From Trichopria drosophilae (Eukaryota > Arthropoda > Insecta > Hymenoptera > Diapriidae), in NCBI GenBank assembly GCA_030407085.1, contig CM059584.1:63193501-63257500 (forward strand): a stretch of DNA of 64,000 nucleotides. The letters run 5' to 3'. The translations under genes and the position numbers were made by a program. The notes under the pieces are model-generated. The model was not told where the DNA came from. It made no database searches and was given only the letters and a program-made list of their open reading frames with translations. Below, one piece after another: positions 1-10,741 of this stretch; position 1 is the first letter of the stretch, and each line of letters begins with the position of its first letter.

Positions 1-1852
1 ATATACGTTTCTAATTGTTTGTTGTTGTAAAAATAAATTACTACAAACGATTAAACTGCAAGATATTGATCCTTTATACATTAGAGTTGAAATAAACGTT
101 CGTAGACGTTTGTAGTTGCCAAACTAAATTACTATAAACGATTAAACTGCAACATATTGGTCCTGATATACATTCGAGTTGATCTAAACTTTTGTAGTTA
201 TTTGTAGTTGCTAAACATACTTACCACAACCGATTAGACTGTATGATATTGCTCCTAATACACATTAGAGTCGAAATAAACGTTTGTAGTTGTTTGCAGT
301 TGCTAAACATAGTTACTACAAACGATTAAACTGCAACATATTGGTCCTAATACACATTAGAGTTGAAATAAACGTTTCTAGTTGTTTTTAGTTACCAAAC
401 TAAATTACTACAAACGATTAAACTGCAACATATTGCTCCTAATATGCATTAGAGTTGAAATAAACATTTGTAGACGTTTGTAGTGGCCAAACTAAATTAC
501 TACAAACGATTAAACTGCAACATATTGCTCCTAATATGCATTAGAGTCGAAATAAACGTTTGTAGTTGCTAAACATAGTTACTACAAACAATTAGACTAA
601 AAATATTGCGCCTAATACACATTAGAGTTGAAATAAACGCTTGTAGTTGTTTGTAGTTGCTAAACATAGTTACTACAAACGATTAAACTGCAAGATATTG
701 CTCCTAATATACATTAGAGTTGAAATAAACGTTCCTAGTTATTTGTAGTTGCCAAACTAAATTACTACAAACGATTAGACTGTAAGATATTGATCCTATA
801 GACATTAGAGTTGAAATAAACGTTTGTAGTTGCCGAACTAAAATACTACATACGATTAAACTGTAAAACATTGCTCCTAATATGCATTAGAGTCGAAATA
901 AACGTTTGTAGTTGTTTGTAGTTACCAAACTAAATTACTACAAACGATTAAACTGAAGGATATTGCTCCTAATACACATTAGAGCTGAAATAAACGTTTG
1001 TAGTGGTTTGTAGTTGCCAAACTAAATTACTACAAACAATTAGACTTTAAGATATTGCTCCTGAAATACATTCGAGTTGAAATAAAAGATTGTTGTGGCC
1101 AAACTAAATTACTATAAACGATTAAACTGCAACATATTGGTCCTAATATACATTAGACTTGAAATAAACGTTTGTAGTTGTTTGTGGTTACCAAACTAAA
1201 TTACCACAAAAGATTAAACTGTAAGATATTGATCCTATAGACATTAGAGTTGAAATAAACGTTCGTAGTTGTTTGTAGTTGCTAAACATAGTTACTACAA
1301 ACAATTAGACTAAAAATATTGCGCCTAATACACATTAGAGATGAAATAAACGTTTCTAGTTGTTTCTAGTTGCCGAACTAAAATACTACATACCATTAAA
1401 CTGTAACATATTGCGCCTAATACACATTAGAGCTGAAATAAACGTTTGTAGTGGTTTGTAGTTGCCAAACTAAATTACTACAAACAATTAGACTTTAAGA
1501 TATTGCTCCTGAAATACATTCGAGTTGAAATAAAAGATTGTTGTGGCCAAACTAAATTACTATAAACGATTAAACTGCAACATATTGGTCCTAATATACA
1601 TTAGACTTGAAATAAACGTTTCCAGTTGTTTTTAGTTACCAAACTAAAATACTACATACGATTAAACTGTAAAATATTGCTCCTAATATGCATTAGAGTC
1701 GAAATAAACGTTTGTAGTTGTTTGTGGTTACCAAACTAAATGACCACAAACGATTAAACTGTAAGATATTGATCCTACAGACATTAGTTGTTTGTAGTTG
1801 CTAAACATAATTACTACAAACGATTATACTCAAAATATTGCGCCTAATACAC
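1..1852. repeat. 92-bp satellite array, about 20 monomers
   Basis: Successive occurrences of the segment ATTAGAGTTGAAATAAACG fall at about 80, 172, 264 and 356, giving a 92-bp period that continues to about 1850. Monomers differ by point changes and small deletions. Each monomer contains CGTTTGTAGT followed about 30 bases later by ACTACAAACG, a perfect 10-bp inverted repeat that could form a hairpin. The array continues off the left edge and is cut on the right by the poly(T) of a retrotransposon. No open frame is conserved. A centromeric, pericentric or other heterochromatic satellite is an inference. Confidence 0.93.
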
Positions 1853-2131
1853 TTTTTTTTTTTTTTTTTTTTTTTGAGAGGGGAAATGCATTGACGCACA
1901 CCCAGAGAGTAGGTAGTGTGGGACTCCCTCATTAGGTGCATCCGTCATCTTATTTTTGGTCTGGAATTACCTTCGGCCTACCCACTAAAACCCCTCCCCT
2001 TATCACGTGGCTTTAATCCATCCCGGGACCGCGTTAACATTACTTCGGGATGGAGCCACCTTTGGGGGGACTAAATATCCCCACGGCAATGTGGCACAGA
2101 GACGACCACCACTGCCAACAGTCTCCTACCC

Positions 2132-4919
2132 TCAAGCCCTAGTGAGGGCTCGAGGTCTCTGAAGCAGGAGCTGCTGAGCATGTTCTCCCTCTCTCTTTTT
2201 TTCACGTATGACGGCCTGGGCATAATCGTTCACGGCCCTCCACTCATCCTGGCCTTTGAGCATGGCGGTGACGATGTTGTCGGGCGGGATCTTCACGCCC
2301 AGTAGGTCTTCCAACGCCCTCCGACGTTCGGCCCACCTCACGGATACGAAGAACGTGTGCTCCGGCGTGTCATCGTCCACAGGGCAGTAATGGCATCGCG
2401 GAGACGCTTTCACGGCCATGCGGTGGAGATATGCATTGAACTGCCCGTGTCCGGAGAAAAGCTGGGTGAGGTAATAATTCACCTCGCCATGGATTCGCGC
2501 CAGCCACGGGCTCAGGGCCGGGATAAGGCGATGCGTCCATCTGCCCTCACCAGCCTCATCCCAATCCCTCTGCCACCGTTGCACACTTCTTGCACGGCGA
2601 TCCGCGTCCGTTTCGCGACCCTCATCTATAAAACGGTCGCGCCTCTCGCGGGCCAGCAATGCGATGGGGATAGCACGCGCGATCACCATGACCGCCGCGG
2701 AGGAGACCGTGCGGTACGCGCACGCGACTCGAAGCATCCCGATTCTCTGCACCGACGTGAGTCGTTTTCGGAGACTCTTCGTCGCGAACGCATCGCGCGC
2801 CCATACCTCCGCCCCGTACAGCAGGATGGAGTTTGACACGGAAGTCAGAAGCCTCCGTTTGGCCTCGCGCGGCCCTCCAACGTTCGGCATGAGCCGAGCC
2901 AGCGCTGCCGCCACCTTCGTCGCTTTTTCCGCGGTTCTCGTTACGTGCACCCCGAAGGTGAGTCGCGACTCGATCCACACTCCGAGGTACCTCACCGCCG
3001 GACTCGGGGATATCGCTGCACCCGCATCGTTCAGACGTAAATCTCCGTCGAACCAACGCTGCCTGGTAAGGACGACCATCTCGGTCTTTTGTGCCGCAAG
3101 CTGAACGCCTTGACCCTGCAGCCATTCCGACACTAACGCGATCGCCCACGATATCCTGGGCTGTGCCTCCTGTCGGGATCTTGCCTGTACGAGCAACGCT
3201 ACGTCATCCGCGAAGCCAACCAGGCTGACCCCCGGAGGCATTTCATGGCGCAAGAGTCCGTCGTAGACCAGGTTCCAGAGATCCGGGCCCAGCGCCGATC
3301 CCTGAGCCACGCCCGACGTGACGCGCCTCTCCCTTGGGCCTTCAGTGGTATCGTACCGGAGCACTCGATCCCTGAGATAATTGTCCAAGATCCTCCTCCG
3401 ATACCCCGTCACTTCTTGCTTGCGCAAGGGCTCACGAATGTCGACCCACCTTGCGGAGTTAAAAGCGTTCTTGACGTCGAGCGTGACCAAGATACAGGCA
3501 CTCCTCGTCTTAAGGGGCGCTTACCATGCGGCCCTCGCGGTCTTCAGAACCTGGTCGATAGCCATGGATGTTAAACGGCCCTCTCTAAACCCGTACTGGT
3601 TGCTGGACAATTTACAGCCCCCCTTAATCGCGCTTGGAGCATTTTGTCAAAGATTTTCCCCGCGTTGTCCAGCATACACAGCGGTCGGAATGACGACGGG
3701 GACAGAGGTGGTGGCTTTCCCTTGTCCAGGAGTACGAGGCGCTGGGTCTTCCACCGCCTGCTGAGCAGTCCCACGCACAGACACGCATTAAACGTGTCCA
3801 GGAGGGCATGCGGGGTCTCCCTCGCCACGACCCTCAGGACCTCGGAAGGAACCCCGTCCGGGCCCGGGGCCTTGCGACCCGGCATGCTCGATGCAGCGGC
3901 CCTGAGCTCCTCGACGCTAAAAAGCGGAGAATCACCTACGACGCTTACATAAGTGCCCCTCTCCTCGGTATGATCCGGGAAGAGGGCAGTCACGATCTGG
4001 CTCATAAAGTGTGGCTCCATCAAGCCTACAGGGTCGGCGCCGCGCAACTTTTTGAGCGCAATACGGTACCCGCGATCCAAGCCATGGTACCACCCACGAA
4101 CTGCTCAGCCTCCACTGGTCCCGATATGGTGTTTAGGTCCAGTGGGGCCGGTGCGCTCAACAGGCCGTCCAGAAGCGCCCCTTTATCAAGGCGCGCCACG
4201 TTCCACCCTTTGGCGCGTTTGCGGAGGGCCCCATGGGAACCTCTATCCAGCTCATCGTCTATCTTGAAGACAATGAACTGGTGATCGCTCGCCGTGTAGT
4301 CCTCCGAGACCGACCAGGCGGACATACGCGTCGCGATATGGGCGGTCGCCAAAGTCACGTCGATTATTGAACCCCTGGAACCCACCCGTCTGAACGTCGC
4401 TGTATCACCAGAGTTCAGCACCGTGAGGTCAAGCCTTGCAGCCATTTCCAACACTGCCCGCCCTCTGGGATCGGTTTTCCTCTCCCCCCAAGCGGTGGCC
4501 TTGGCGTTAAGATCACCGGCGAGGACAACCTCGCCACTCTCCCCACTCACCCGAACGGCGTCCTCGATAGCGGCGAGCCGCGATCGAAAGTCCCCGATCG
4601 TAATGTTTGGGGAGATGTAGCAACTGTAGTACGTTACGCCGCCGGTCCTAATCCAAACGAAACCGTCTCCAGCGCCAGAGTTGGACACCGGAAACTTGTC
4701 CCGATTTCGGATCACTATGGCGGCCGTACCCGTCCCCTCTCCATACCAGCCGCCATCCGACATGGTACGGTACTGCTCACAGATTAGGAGCAGCTCCGCC
4801 TCCTTCTCCTCGGCGAACTGGTAGAGCAAGTCCTGCGCGAGTCGCCGTCCCCTAGGTTTCCCTGCAGGATCAACGCCATCTCCGACCAGACGTTTCCCCA
4901 GCCTCCTTAAGGGCTGCAC
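2132..4919 (-). pseudogene. R1-clade ORF2: endonuclease and reverse transcriptase
   Basis: The enzyme nicks target DNA and copies the element RNA at the nick. The first segment (4919 to 4026, 297 aa) is the APE-like endonuclease: GDLNAK near residue 135, SIID at 184-187 and SDH at 211-213 are retained. The next segment (4080 to 3571) holds the RT finger region with APGPDGVP. The last segment (3490 to 2132, 452 aa) has RT motif A LDVKNAF at 4-10, a motif-B-like GVAQGSALGP and the catalytic FADD at 93-96, then a C-terminal CHYC...H motif whose final cysteine is missing (VSVRW). Frame changes near 4026-4080 and near 3610, and an in-frame TAA at 3521-3523, separate the segments. ORF2 overlaps the end of ORF1 by about 50 bases. 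Confidence 0.9.
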
Positions 4920-6117
4920 ACTGTGAAGACCCCGACGCGTGACGGAGGTCCGGAAGGGGCTTCACCTCACAGCACAGGTAGCATCTCGCATCTTTCTGCG
5001 GGCATTCACCAGCCCGGTGACCCACCTTGCCGCACCTCTAGTATGCGCCAGTTCGGTCCGTGCCAGTACACTTTGCCGCAATGTGGCCAAAGCCCAGGCA
5101 CCTGAAACAGCGCTCCGCATGTTTCTTGGCTAATCCAATCCTGCAGCGAACCCATCCAATTTTGATGCGGTCGGCGGTCAGCAATGGCTCGCCCGAGCCC
5201 GTTGGTACCACTACGAACGTCACCCTATTTCCCCTTACGGCGCGCCCAGTGAACCTTACCTCAGGTCATACGCCCTCCCCGAGTAGTCCCGTGACTGCCT
5301 GGCCTACCTCCTCTGCGGTTACCGTTACGTCAACGTCCCGAATCACAAACGTCGACTGGGGGCTCAGTTCCCGGACAGGCCCAATGTCGGGCACGGTCTC
5401 GCTCATCGCCGCCGTAAATATTGCGCGGCTTTCCGCGCCATTTCCTCCAAGTTCAACGAGGACCGCGCCTCCTCGTGTTTCCCGGATTGCTGCGATATTG
5501 ACGCCCGCTTTATCGACGTCTACAGCCTTCATTTTTTTGAGGACCTCGTTAAAGCTTTGGCCCGCCGTGGGCGTCACGAGAATGGCCTCGCGTGTTCGCC
5601 TCGTCCTCGAGTTCCTTGTTGCAGCCGTTTGGTTCTCTTTTGTCTTGGCAGACTCCATTCGCTGCATCTCCAGTCGTTTGGCCTCTCTCCTTTCCTGGTT
5701 TCTCTTCTTTTTCTTTTCGGCTTTTCCGTCCAGCCAACCGCTGTCTTCGAAGCTACCCGGGTTTGGCTCATTATATTCAGCCAAGCCATCAACGGCAGTT
5801 TTCTGCACCTTCTTTCGCTTGGACGGCTCGTTTTCCGATGGCAGACTTGGCGTCACGCGCTCGCTCCTTTTTCTCTTGTGGATCTGGGCCTGAGGATCTT
5901 CCTGTCCCTCCGAGCCTTCACCACTTCGCCATAATCTGCATGCAGAGTCGCAAATCCGTGCTGCTTCCTTGATGTTGTCAGCAATGAACCTATCTAGGTT
6001 TCTTCGACCTTTTTTGTAATCGGTCATCTTTGCAAAGATGACCTTCAATTCCTCCAGACACCTGTGCACCGTGTCCGTGGCAGTTTCCGTATTCTGATTT
6101 TCCTTCTCTACCTCCAC
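4870..6117 (-). pseudogene. R1-clade ORF1: Gag-like zinc-knuckle protein
   Basis: ORF1 binds element RNA and forms the ribonucleoprotein. One frame runs from the Met at 6117 to a terminal TGA at 4870-4872 (415 codons), broken by in-frame TGA at 5266-5268 and TAG at 5038-5040. The N-terminal half is charged and Lys/Arg-rich (KRKRSERV, SKRKKVQK). The C-terminal part has an intact C-x2-C-x4-H-x4-C knuckle (CFRCLGFGHIAAKC), a second knuckle whose first Cys is now Tyr and which contains the TAG, and a third beginning CYLC. The nonsense changes point to loss of function by point mutation. The large plus-strand open frame across this region is only its antisense shadow. Confidence 0.87.
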
Positions 6118-6299
6118 ATCCGACTGCCCTGAGCCGGTAGCGCGGCAACTAGAGAAACTACTATTTCGGCTTCCCGCGCCAGTGTGGAGTAGCAGCCGCA
6201 GTGAGGTTGCTTCCCCGCCGAAAAGATCCCTATCATTCGGTATTGCTGAAGCCGATAAGCGGTTTGTCGAATGGCCAGATCTATCAGCACCCGGAAACG

Positions 6300-6740
6300 C
6301 TTTTTTTTTTTAATTTTTTTTTTTAATTTCTTTTTTAATTTTTTTTAACGGTTTAACGTCCCCAACTCACTAGGGCACCGAGGCTCCCACCTGGATTCAC
6401 CCTGGTTTACGGCTAGACGTTACCTCGATTTACCCGGCGAGGCTCGGGTATAAGGAAATACTGGCCACGTAATCCTTCACACCTGCGCCCGATGCGTCGG
6501 TTTCAACCCCGTCATAGGCTCAAGCCCTTATTACTACCCCAGAGGTCAGGTACTGACATCACGTCGCGCTGACCGGTCGATCGGCTACTACTCCTTCCTT
6601 GGTTAGTCTAACGGGAATATCCGCCGGGCACCGACCACAGCCCATTCATTCATTCACTCACTCACACCTTCTCCGGCCTCTCCTTACTCAAGTAGTCGGG
6701 CCAACTGCCTACTTGAGGGATCGCTTCATGATGCCAATTT
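6300..6740 (-). mobile_element. 3' end remnant of another retroelement
   Basis: 6300-6347 is an interrupted poly(T) tract (runs of T separated by AA). Following it is about 390 bases that are clearly GC-richer than the DNA to the right and have no long ORF. This is what the 3' UTR plus poly(A) tail of a minus-strand non-LTR element would look like. The R1-clade element above ends exactly where the poly(T) begins, so that element may have inserted into this tail. The family is not recognised. Confidence 0.5.
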
Positions 6741-8389
6741 ATCTAGGGGGCAGTTCAGAAATCCTTGGAGTCTAAAAACGTATTTTAGTCTCCTTTACAA
6801 ATTTCATTATGGAAATTTTATCATTGAGCCGTCGGAAGGCAAAACCGTACATAACATTTTTTTTTACATTTCAGTTGGCCCCTGATGTTTGAAAAGTTGA
6901 TGTTCGGAACACAAATTTTAATTAGTACAACCTTATTAGAAATTTTACGCCGCATCTTTTTTCTTACCATTTTCGAGACAATTGAAAAAAATGTTTAGAG
7001 AAAGCGAATTTACTTAAAATTTTCACTTCAACTCATCCGGAAACATAAAGTTATGAATATTTTTTATTGAAACTTACAGGAATTGTAAGTTTATAACTAT
7101 ACTAAAAATAACAAACTTGGAACGAAAGCAAATTTTTTATGTCGAAAAAAGTTATGAATTTTTTTCTTATACTCCGTCAAAATTATGATTTTCAATGTTC
7201 GCGAGTTTCGTTTAGCGGAAAAATTTTCAGTAAACAAATACCTTCCGTGAAAAAAATGGTAATTAAGGTATAATGAAGTTTTGTACAAAGTAGTTTTACA
7301 ATCAGTGAAAACAAGTAAATGTGATGATTCAATCTGTGCGATTTCGAAGATGTTTATAAGTCTGCAGAAAAAAATTGGAGACGATCAGCGATTTCCTCTA
7401 ATGAGTGTTAAGATTTTAGTTCAAAATTTGTGGTTTTTCGCATTTTAGAATTTCAAGATAAATAAAAATTTCTATGCCCGGCTTTCGGCTGCCAACTCTG
7501 GCTGCAAACTTCAGGCTGGTTATTTTATTTATAAACAAAGATCAATATCGAAAATCGTGGGGGTATACGTTAAAGTACTGTTATTCACGAGAATTAAAAA
7601 AAAATGTCATTAAGATTGGTAAAAAGTCAGACGTCAGATTCTTTTGAAAGTCGAACACACATGCATGCCCACCGTGGGCCTTATGATTTCCCGAATTAAA
7701 ATAAACGTTGAGAGGTAAATAGCGTTGTGTGATGAAAGTGCCGCGTCTGTTTTCTTTTCTTGTTTGATTGTGCATGCAAGCAATTTTTGCTTTTATATTA
7801 TGTCTTTAATAATCCTGCACTCTGGGGTTCAGTAAAACACATACATAGATCCTAGACAAATTATACTTGTATGATTTTACAAAAGACTAGAAGTACCGTT
7901 ACGATATTTCGAACTATTTCTTTATAATGTACATCCTTTTCAGTTCCCAAAACTTCGACACTACTTCTTTGTAACTTCTCCATGCAGCTTTTTCATTTCG
8001 TGACCTTTCGCCCTCAAATGCCACACTGCTTAATGGTTCTGTGTTATATTTCTTGCAATATTATCAGCTTATTTTTATTTGATATTATTATAATTACCTT
8101 CAATAATGCCAAGAATATATCTGCATGCATGCATACATGAATAAAATAGATAGGTCAGTCTTAATTCAGATCCACTCTACAAAAATCTAGGTGGTAAGTA
8201 AGCACTACATTGTAATATCAGGCATTTTAGATCATTTTCTGATTCTCGAACTTTGCGATTGGTCGGGGAAAATCTCACCCCACTTATCAAGCTCTTCTTA
8301 CTTATACTATTGTATGTGATATATTAGTTATACTTTTTACAATTCCGTTACGTAATTTAAAGAGAATGTGGTATTGGCAGCAGAAGTAT
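6741..8389. other. AT-rich intergenic stretch
   Basis: AT-rich DNA with only short open frames that show no recognisable motif, no terminal repeats and no RNA gene. A short run at 7660-7690 includes CATGCATGCCC but no larger structure. Confidence 0.6.
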
Positions 8390-8419
8390 CCCTCCCCCCC
8401 CCCCCACACACACACACAC
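8390..8419. repeat. poly(C) followed by (CA)n microsatellite
   Basis: A run of about 13 C residues passes directly into seven CA units. Confidence 0.95.
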
Positions 8420-9904
8420 TCATGAGTGCATGTTATGATTATAACAAGCAGCTTATTAAATTTCACATTCTAACGGGAAATATTCTTTCTTAGGTTTATG
8501 CCACACTGAAAACATACGTTTTGGAAAATAGTCAAAAAGTTATACAACATTTAATATTTATTGACTGTCCGAATAAGCAACCTTAAGAGATTTTATTTTC
8601 ATATGCAAAATTGCAAGTTTAATAACAGGTTTATTTGAAAGATACAGAATTTATTTGTAAATAAATTTAATGTAATGTGAAGTAAGAATGGGAACTCATG
8701 TCCGAGGACGGCAAATTTACAAACAAAGGCAAGACGTGCTACTTTTATCCAGCACAGTATTCGAAACAACACGTAAACTTTTGTTATAACCATCTGAGTT
8801 GCGTTGAACATTTACATATCACACCATTGGCGGTTTTCATTGGACTAATGCACGATTATACGTTCTACAAAATTAACGACCATGATCTCAAATTATACCT
8901 GGTCTTTACTCACTGCACGGAGAGAAATTTGTAGGTTTTAAAACATCCTTTTGTTTCGAGGCTGTCTTATCCTTTAAAAACGTGGAGGATTACCCCATGC
9001 TATTACAGAAAAATGTAGCTGTGAAACAAAAGCACCCTGCCAATAAAGAGGCAAAACCCCCGAAACTTTTCCCCGCGTAGGACAGATTTGGATTAGTTAT
9101 CGATTAAAAAGAACAAATTCTGGTGCATACAAAGTTTTTCTTACTTTGCAGTGTAATATATCAAAAAAAGTTACCAAATTCAGTGAATCACTTTCCAGGC
9201 TAATGTCCAACATAACATCTGAAGCAACTTTCAACTTCCAACATACACTACTGTCACAAATAATGTCTTAATTGGAAATCAATCGCGATTAACCGATGCC
9301 AAGAAATGTTCATCATTGGCTTCGATGCAAAGCAGTGCAACACATTCGTTAATTGCCTTTTACGTGTCCTACCGACACAGGTATGAAAATAAATAACATG
9401 AAGGAATTCTCACCAACTATTTATCAAGCACATTTCATTGAAAATTTGGCTACAACGCCTCATTGCAGCAACGCCTATTTAGAGAATCGCAAGGAACAGT
9501 CTAACCTAGAATCCTATCGATACGCCAAGTTTCCATTTTTTTTTTGATTTTTTTTTGATTTTTTTACATAAAATTATTTTATATACTAATTTTCTTGTCG
9601 ATCAGCTGTTGTTGCCCTGTGAAAACTGCCTTCTGTCACGACGAATTTAACATATACCCAGTGGGTAAATTTTTGTCGAGTTTTTAATGCAAATTATATT
9701 GGGTTTAACATTTCTTTCTTTATGTTTGTATTATTTCATTAATTATCGCTCGAAATTGCGTTAAAGTACGAATTAGCTATAAGATTAAGAAATATTATTC
9801 CAGTTCGTTGTCGCACTTAAGAATAGTTGTTTCGGATATCAATCGATCACTTGTAAAATGTTCAAAGTCTTAAGATTCTGCGAAATAAAAGAAACGATTA
9901 CTCC
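8420..9904. other. AT-rich stretch without a recognised gene
   Basis: No gene is recognised. At 8916-8930 the string CACGGAGAGAAATT matches the terminal repeat of the MITE at 25174-25436, so a single MITE end or fragment may lie here, but no inverted partner is visible nearby. T-rich runs occur at 9536-9566. Confidence 0.5.
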
Positions 9905-9949
9905 AGTAAACTGAAAAAGAGTAAACTGAAAAAGAGTAAACTAAAAAAG
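9905..9949. repeat. 15-bp minisatellite, three units
   Basis: AGTAAACTGAAAAAG is repeated three times head to tail, the last copy with one change. It lies about 90 bases beyond the stop codon of the minus-strand RGG gene, so it would fall in its 3' UTR. Confidence 0.93.
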
Positions 9950-10040
9950 TGCATTGAGACTTTGATCATTTTACATCGGGACTGATTAAGGTAAATGCAG
10001 TTCGCTCGCAATTAATTGTACTCTTCGTAACTTGGATCTA

Positions 10041-10731
10041 CTACTGTGCTAGAGTCTTGCCGCGAGCGGCATAATTGCTACGAGTTGCACCACGTTGACC
10101 TCCTCGGAACTGCCCAGCACCACGACCGCCACGATCTATGTTCCTTTCGCTTCTCGATCCGCCTGTGCCTCTGGGGCCGCCGCCCGATCCTCTTTTGAAT
10201 CCACTACTGTAAGCGGTGCCACCATCATTATTTCCCCAATTATTGCGCTGATAGCCATTCTGGTAATAAGAACCTGTTAACGCATTCAAGTGTTATGGCA
10301 TGACTATCGGTTTACGTACATGTGAATAAGAAAATCATTTGATATTAAATATTTCATGAAAGAAATTCTGACCTTTCCAAACTTATAATATCTTACGTTC
10401 ATGAATTAATAAGGAAAATGAATATACCTGGCCCATTACCATTTCGACCATTCATCTGATATCCTCCGTTACCACTCCCTCGACCTCGGGTGTTGTAACT
10501 ATTTGAGATTCCTCTTCTTCCTCCTCGACCTCTGCAACTACTCTGTTGGTCACTCCAAACATGCGGAGAATCGTATTGGCGGATCTCTGATACAGATCTT
10601 GTGGTATCAGTTTGATGATTCCAATCACCAGACGCTCCGTCAGATCTTGGCACCCAATCAACTGATTCATTCGTCGGACTCAAGTCTGTATCCTTGACTA
10701 AATTTTCATCTGCGGATTTCTCAGTCGTTTC
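10041..10731 (-). CDS. RGG/RG-rich protein, last two coding exons
   Basis: Two minus-strand exons, 10428-10731 and 10041-10273, join in frame across a 154-bp intron (10274-10427) with consensus ends: donor CAG|GTATAT and acceptor TTAACAG|G. The upstream exon has its own acceptor, CATAG|G, at 10732. The first exon encodes an acidic, Ser/Thr-rich stretch (ETTEKSADENLVKDTDLSPT) and then GRGGRRG and RGRGSGNGG. The second continues with GSGGGPRGTGGSRS and GGRGAGQFRGGQRGATRS and stops at TAG 10041-10043. RG/RGG boxes bind RNA and are targets of arginine methylation, so an RNA-binding or granule protein is likely. Caprin-like, FMR1-like and other RGG families are all possible; I cannot decide. Upstream exons are not visible within the window. 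This is the only gene here with intact splice signals and no defects, hence probably a host gene. Confidence 0.72.
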
Positions 10732-10741
10732 CTATGGATTA

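Larger units (their letters stand above)
1853..6299 (-). mobile_element. R1-clade non-LTR retrotransposon, defective
   Basis: This is a nearly full-length LINE read on the minus strand. The 23-base poly(T) at 1853-1875 is the complement of its poly(A) tail; 1876-2131 is the 3' UTR. Coding order is ORF1 with CCHC zinc knuckles (6117 to 4870), then an overlapping ORF2 with an APE-type endonuclease, reverse transcriptase and a C-terminal CCHC motif (4919 to 2132). This order, the overlap and the residue patterns are those of the arthropod R1 clade (R1, TRAS, SART, Waldo). Both ORFs carry nonsense codons or frameshifts, so the copy is dead. Its 3' end lies directly against satellite monomer sequence; several R1-clade families are target-specific, but whether this one targets the satellite cannot be told from one copy. 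Confidence 0.88.

Noticed and set aside
1..1852. CRISPR-like regular repeats
   Set aside because: There are no unique spacers; the 92-bp units are contiguous and diverge gradually, and the rest of the window is eukaryotic.
5060..5893. 277-codon plus-strand open frame
   Set aside because: It lies antisense to the R1-clade ORF1, whose zinc knuckle is on the minus strand; the open frame reflects codon composition.
8698..8934. 78-codon plus-strand frame
   Set aside because: No motif, no splice context, and its end overlaps a MITE-terminus-like string.
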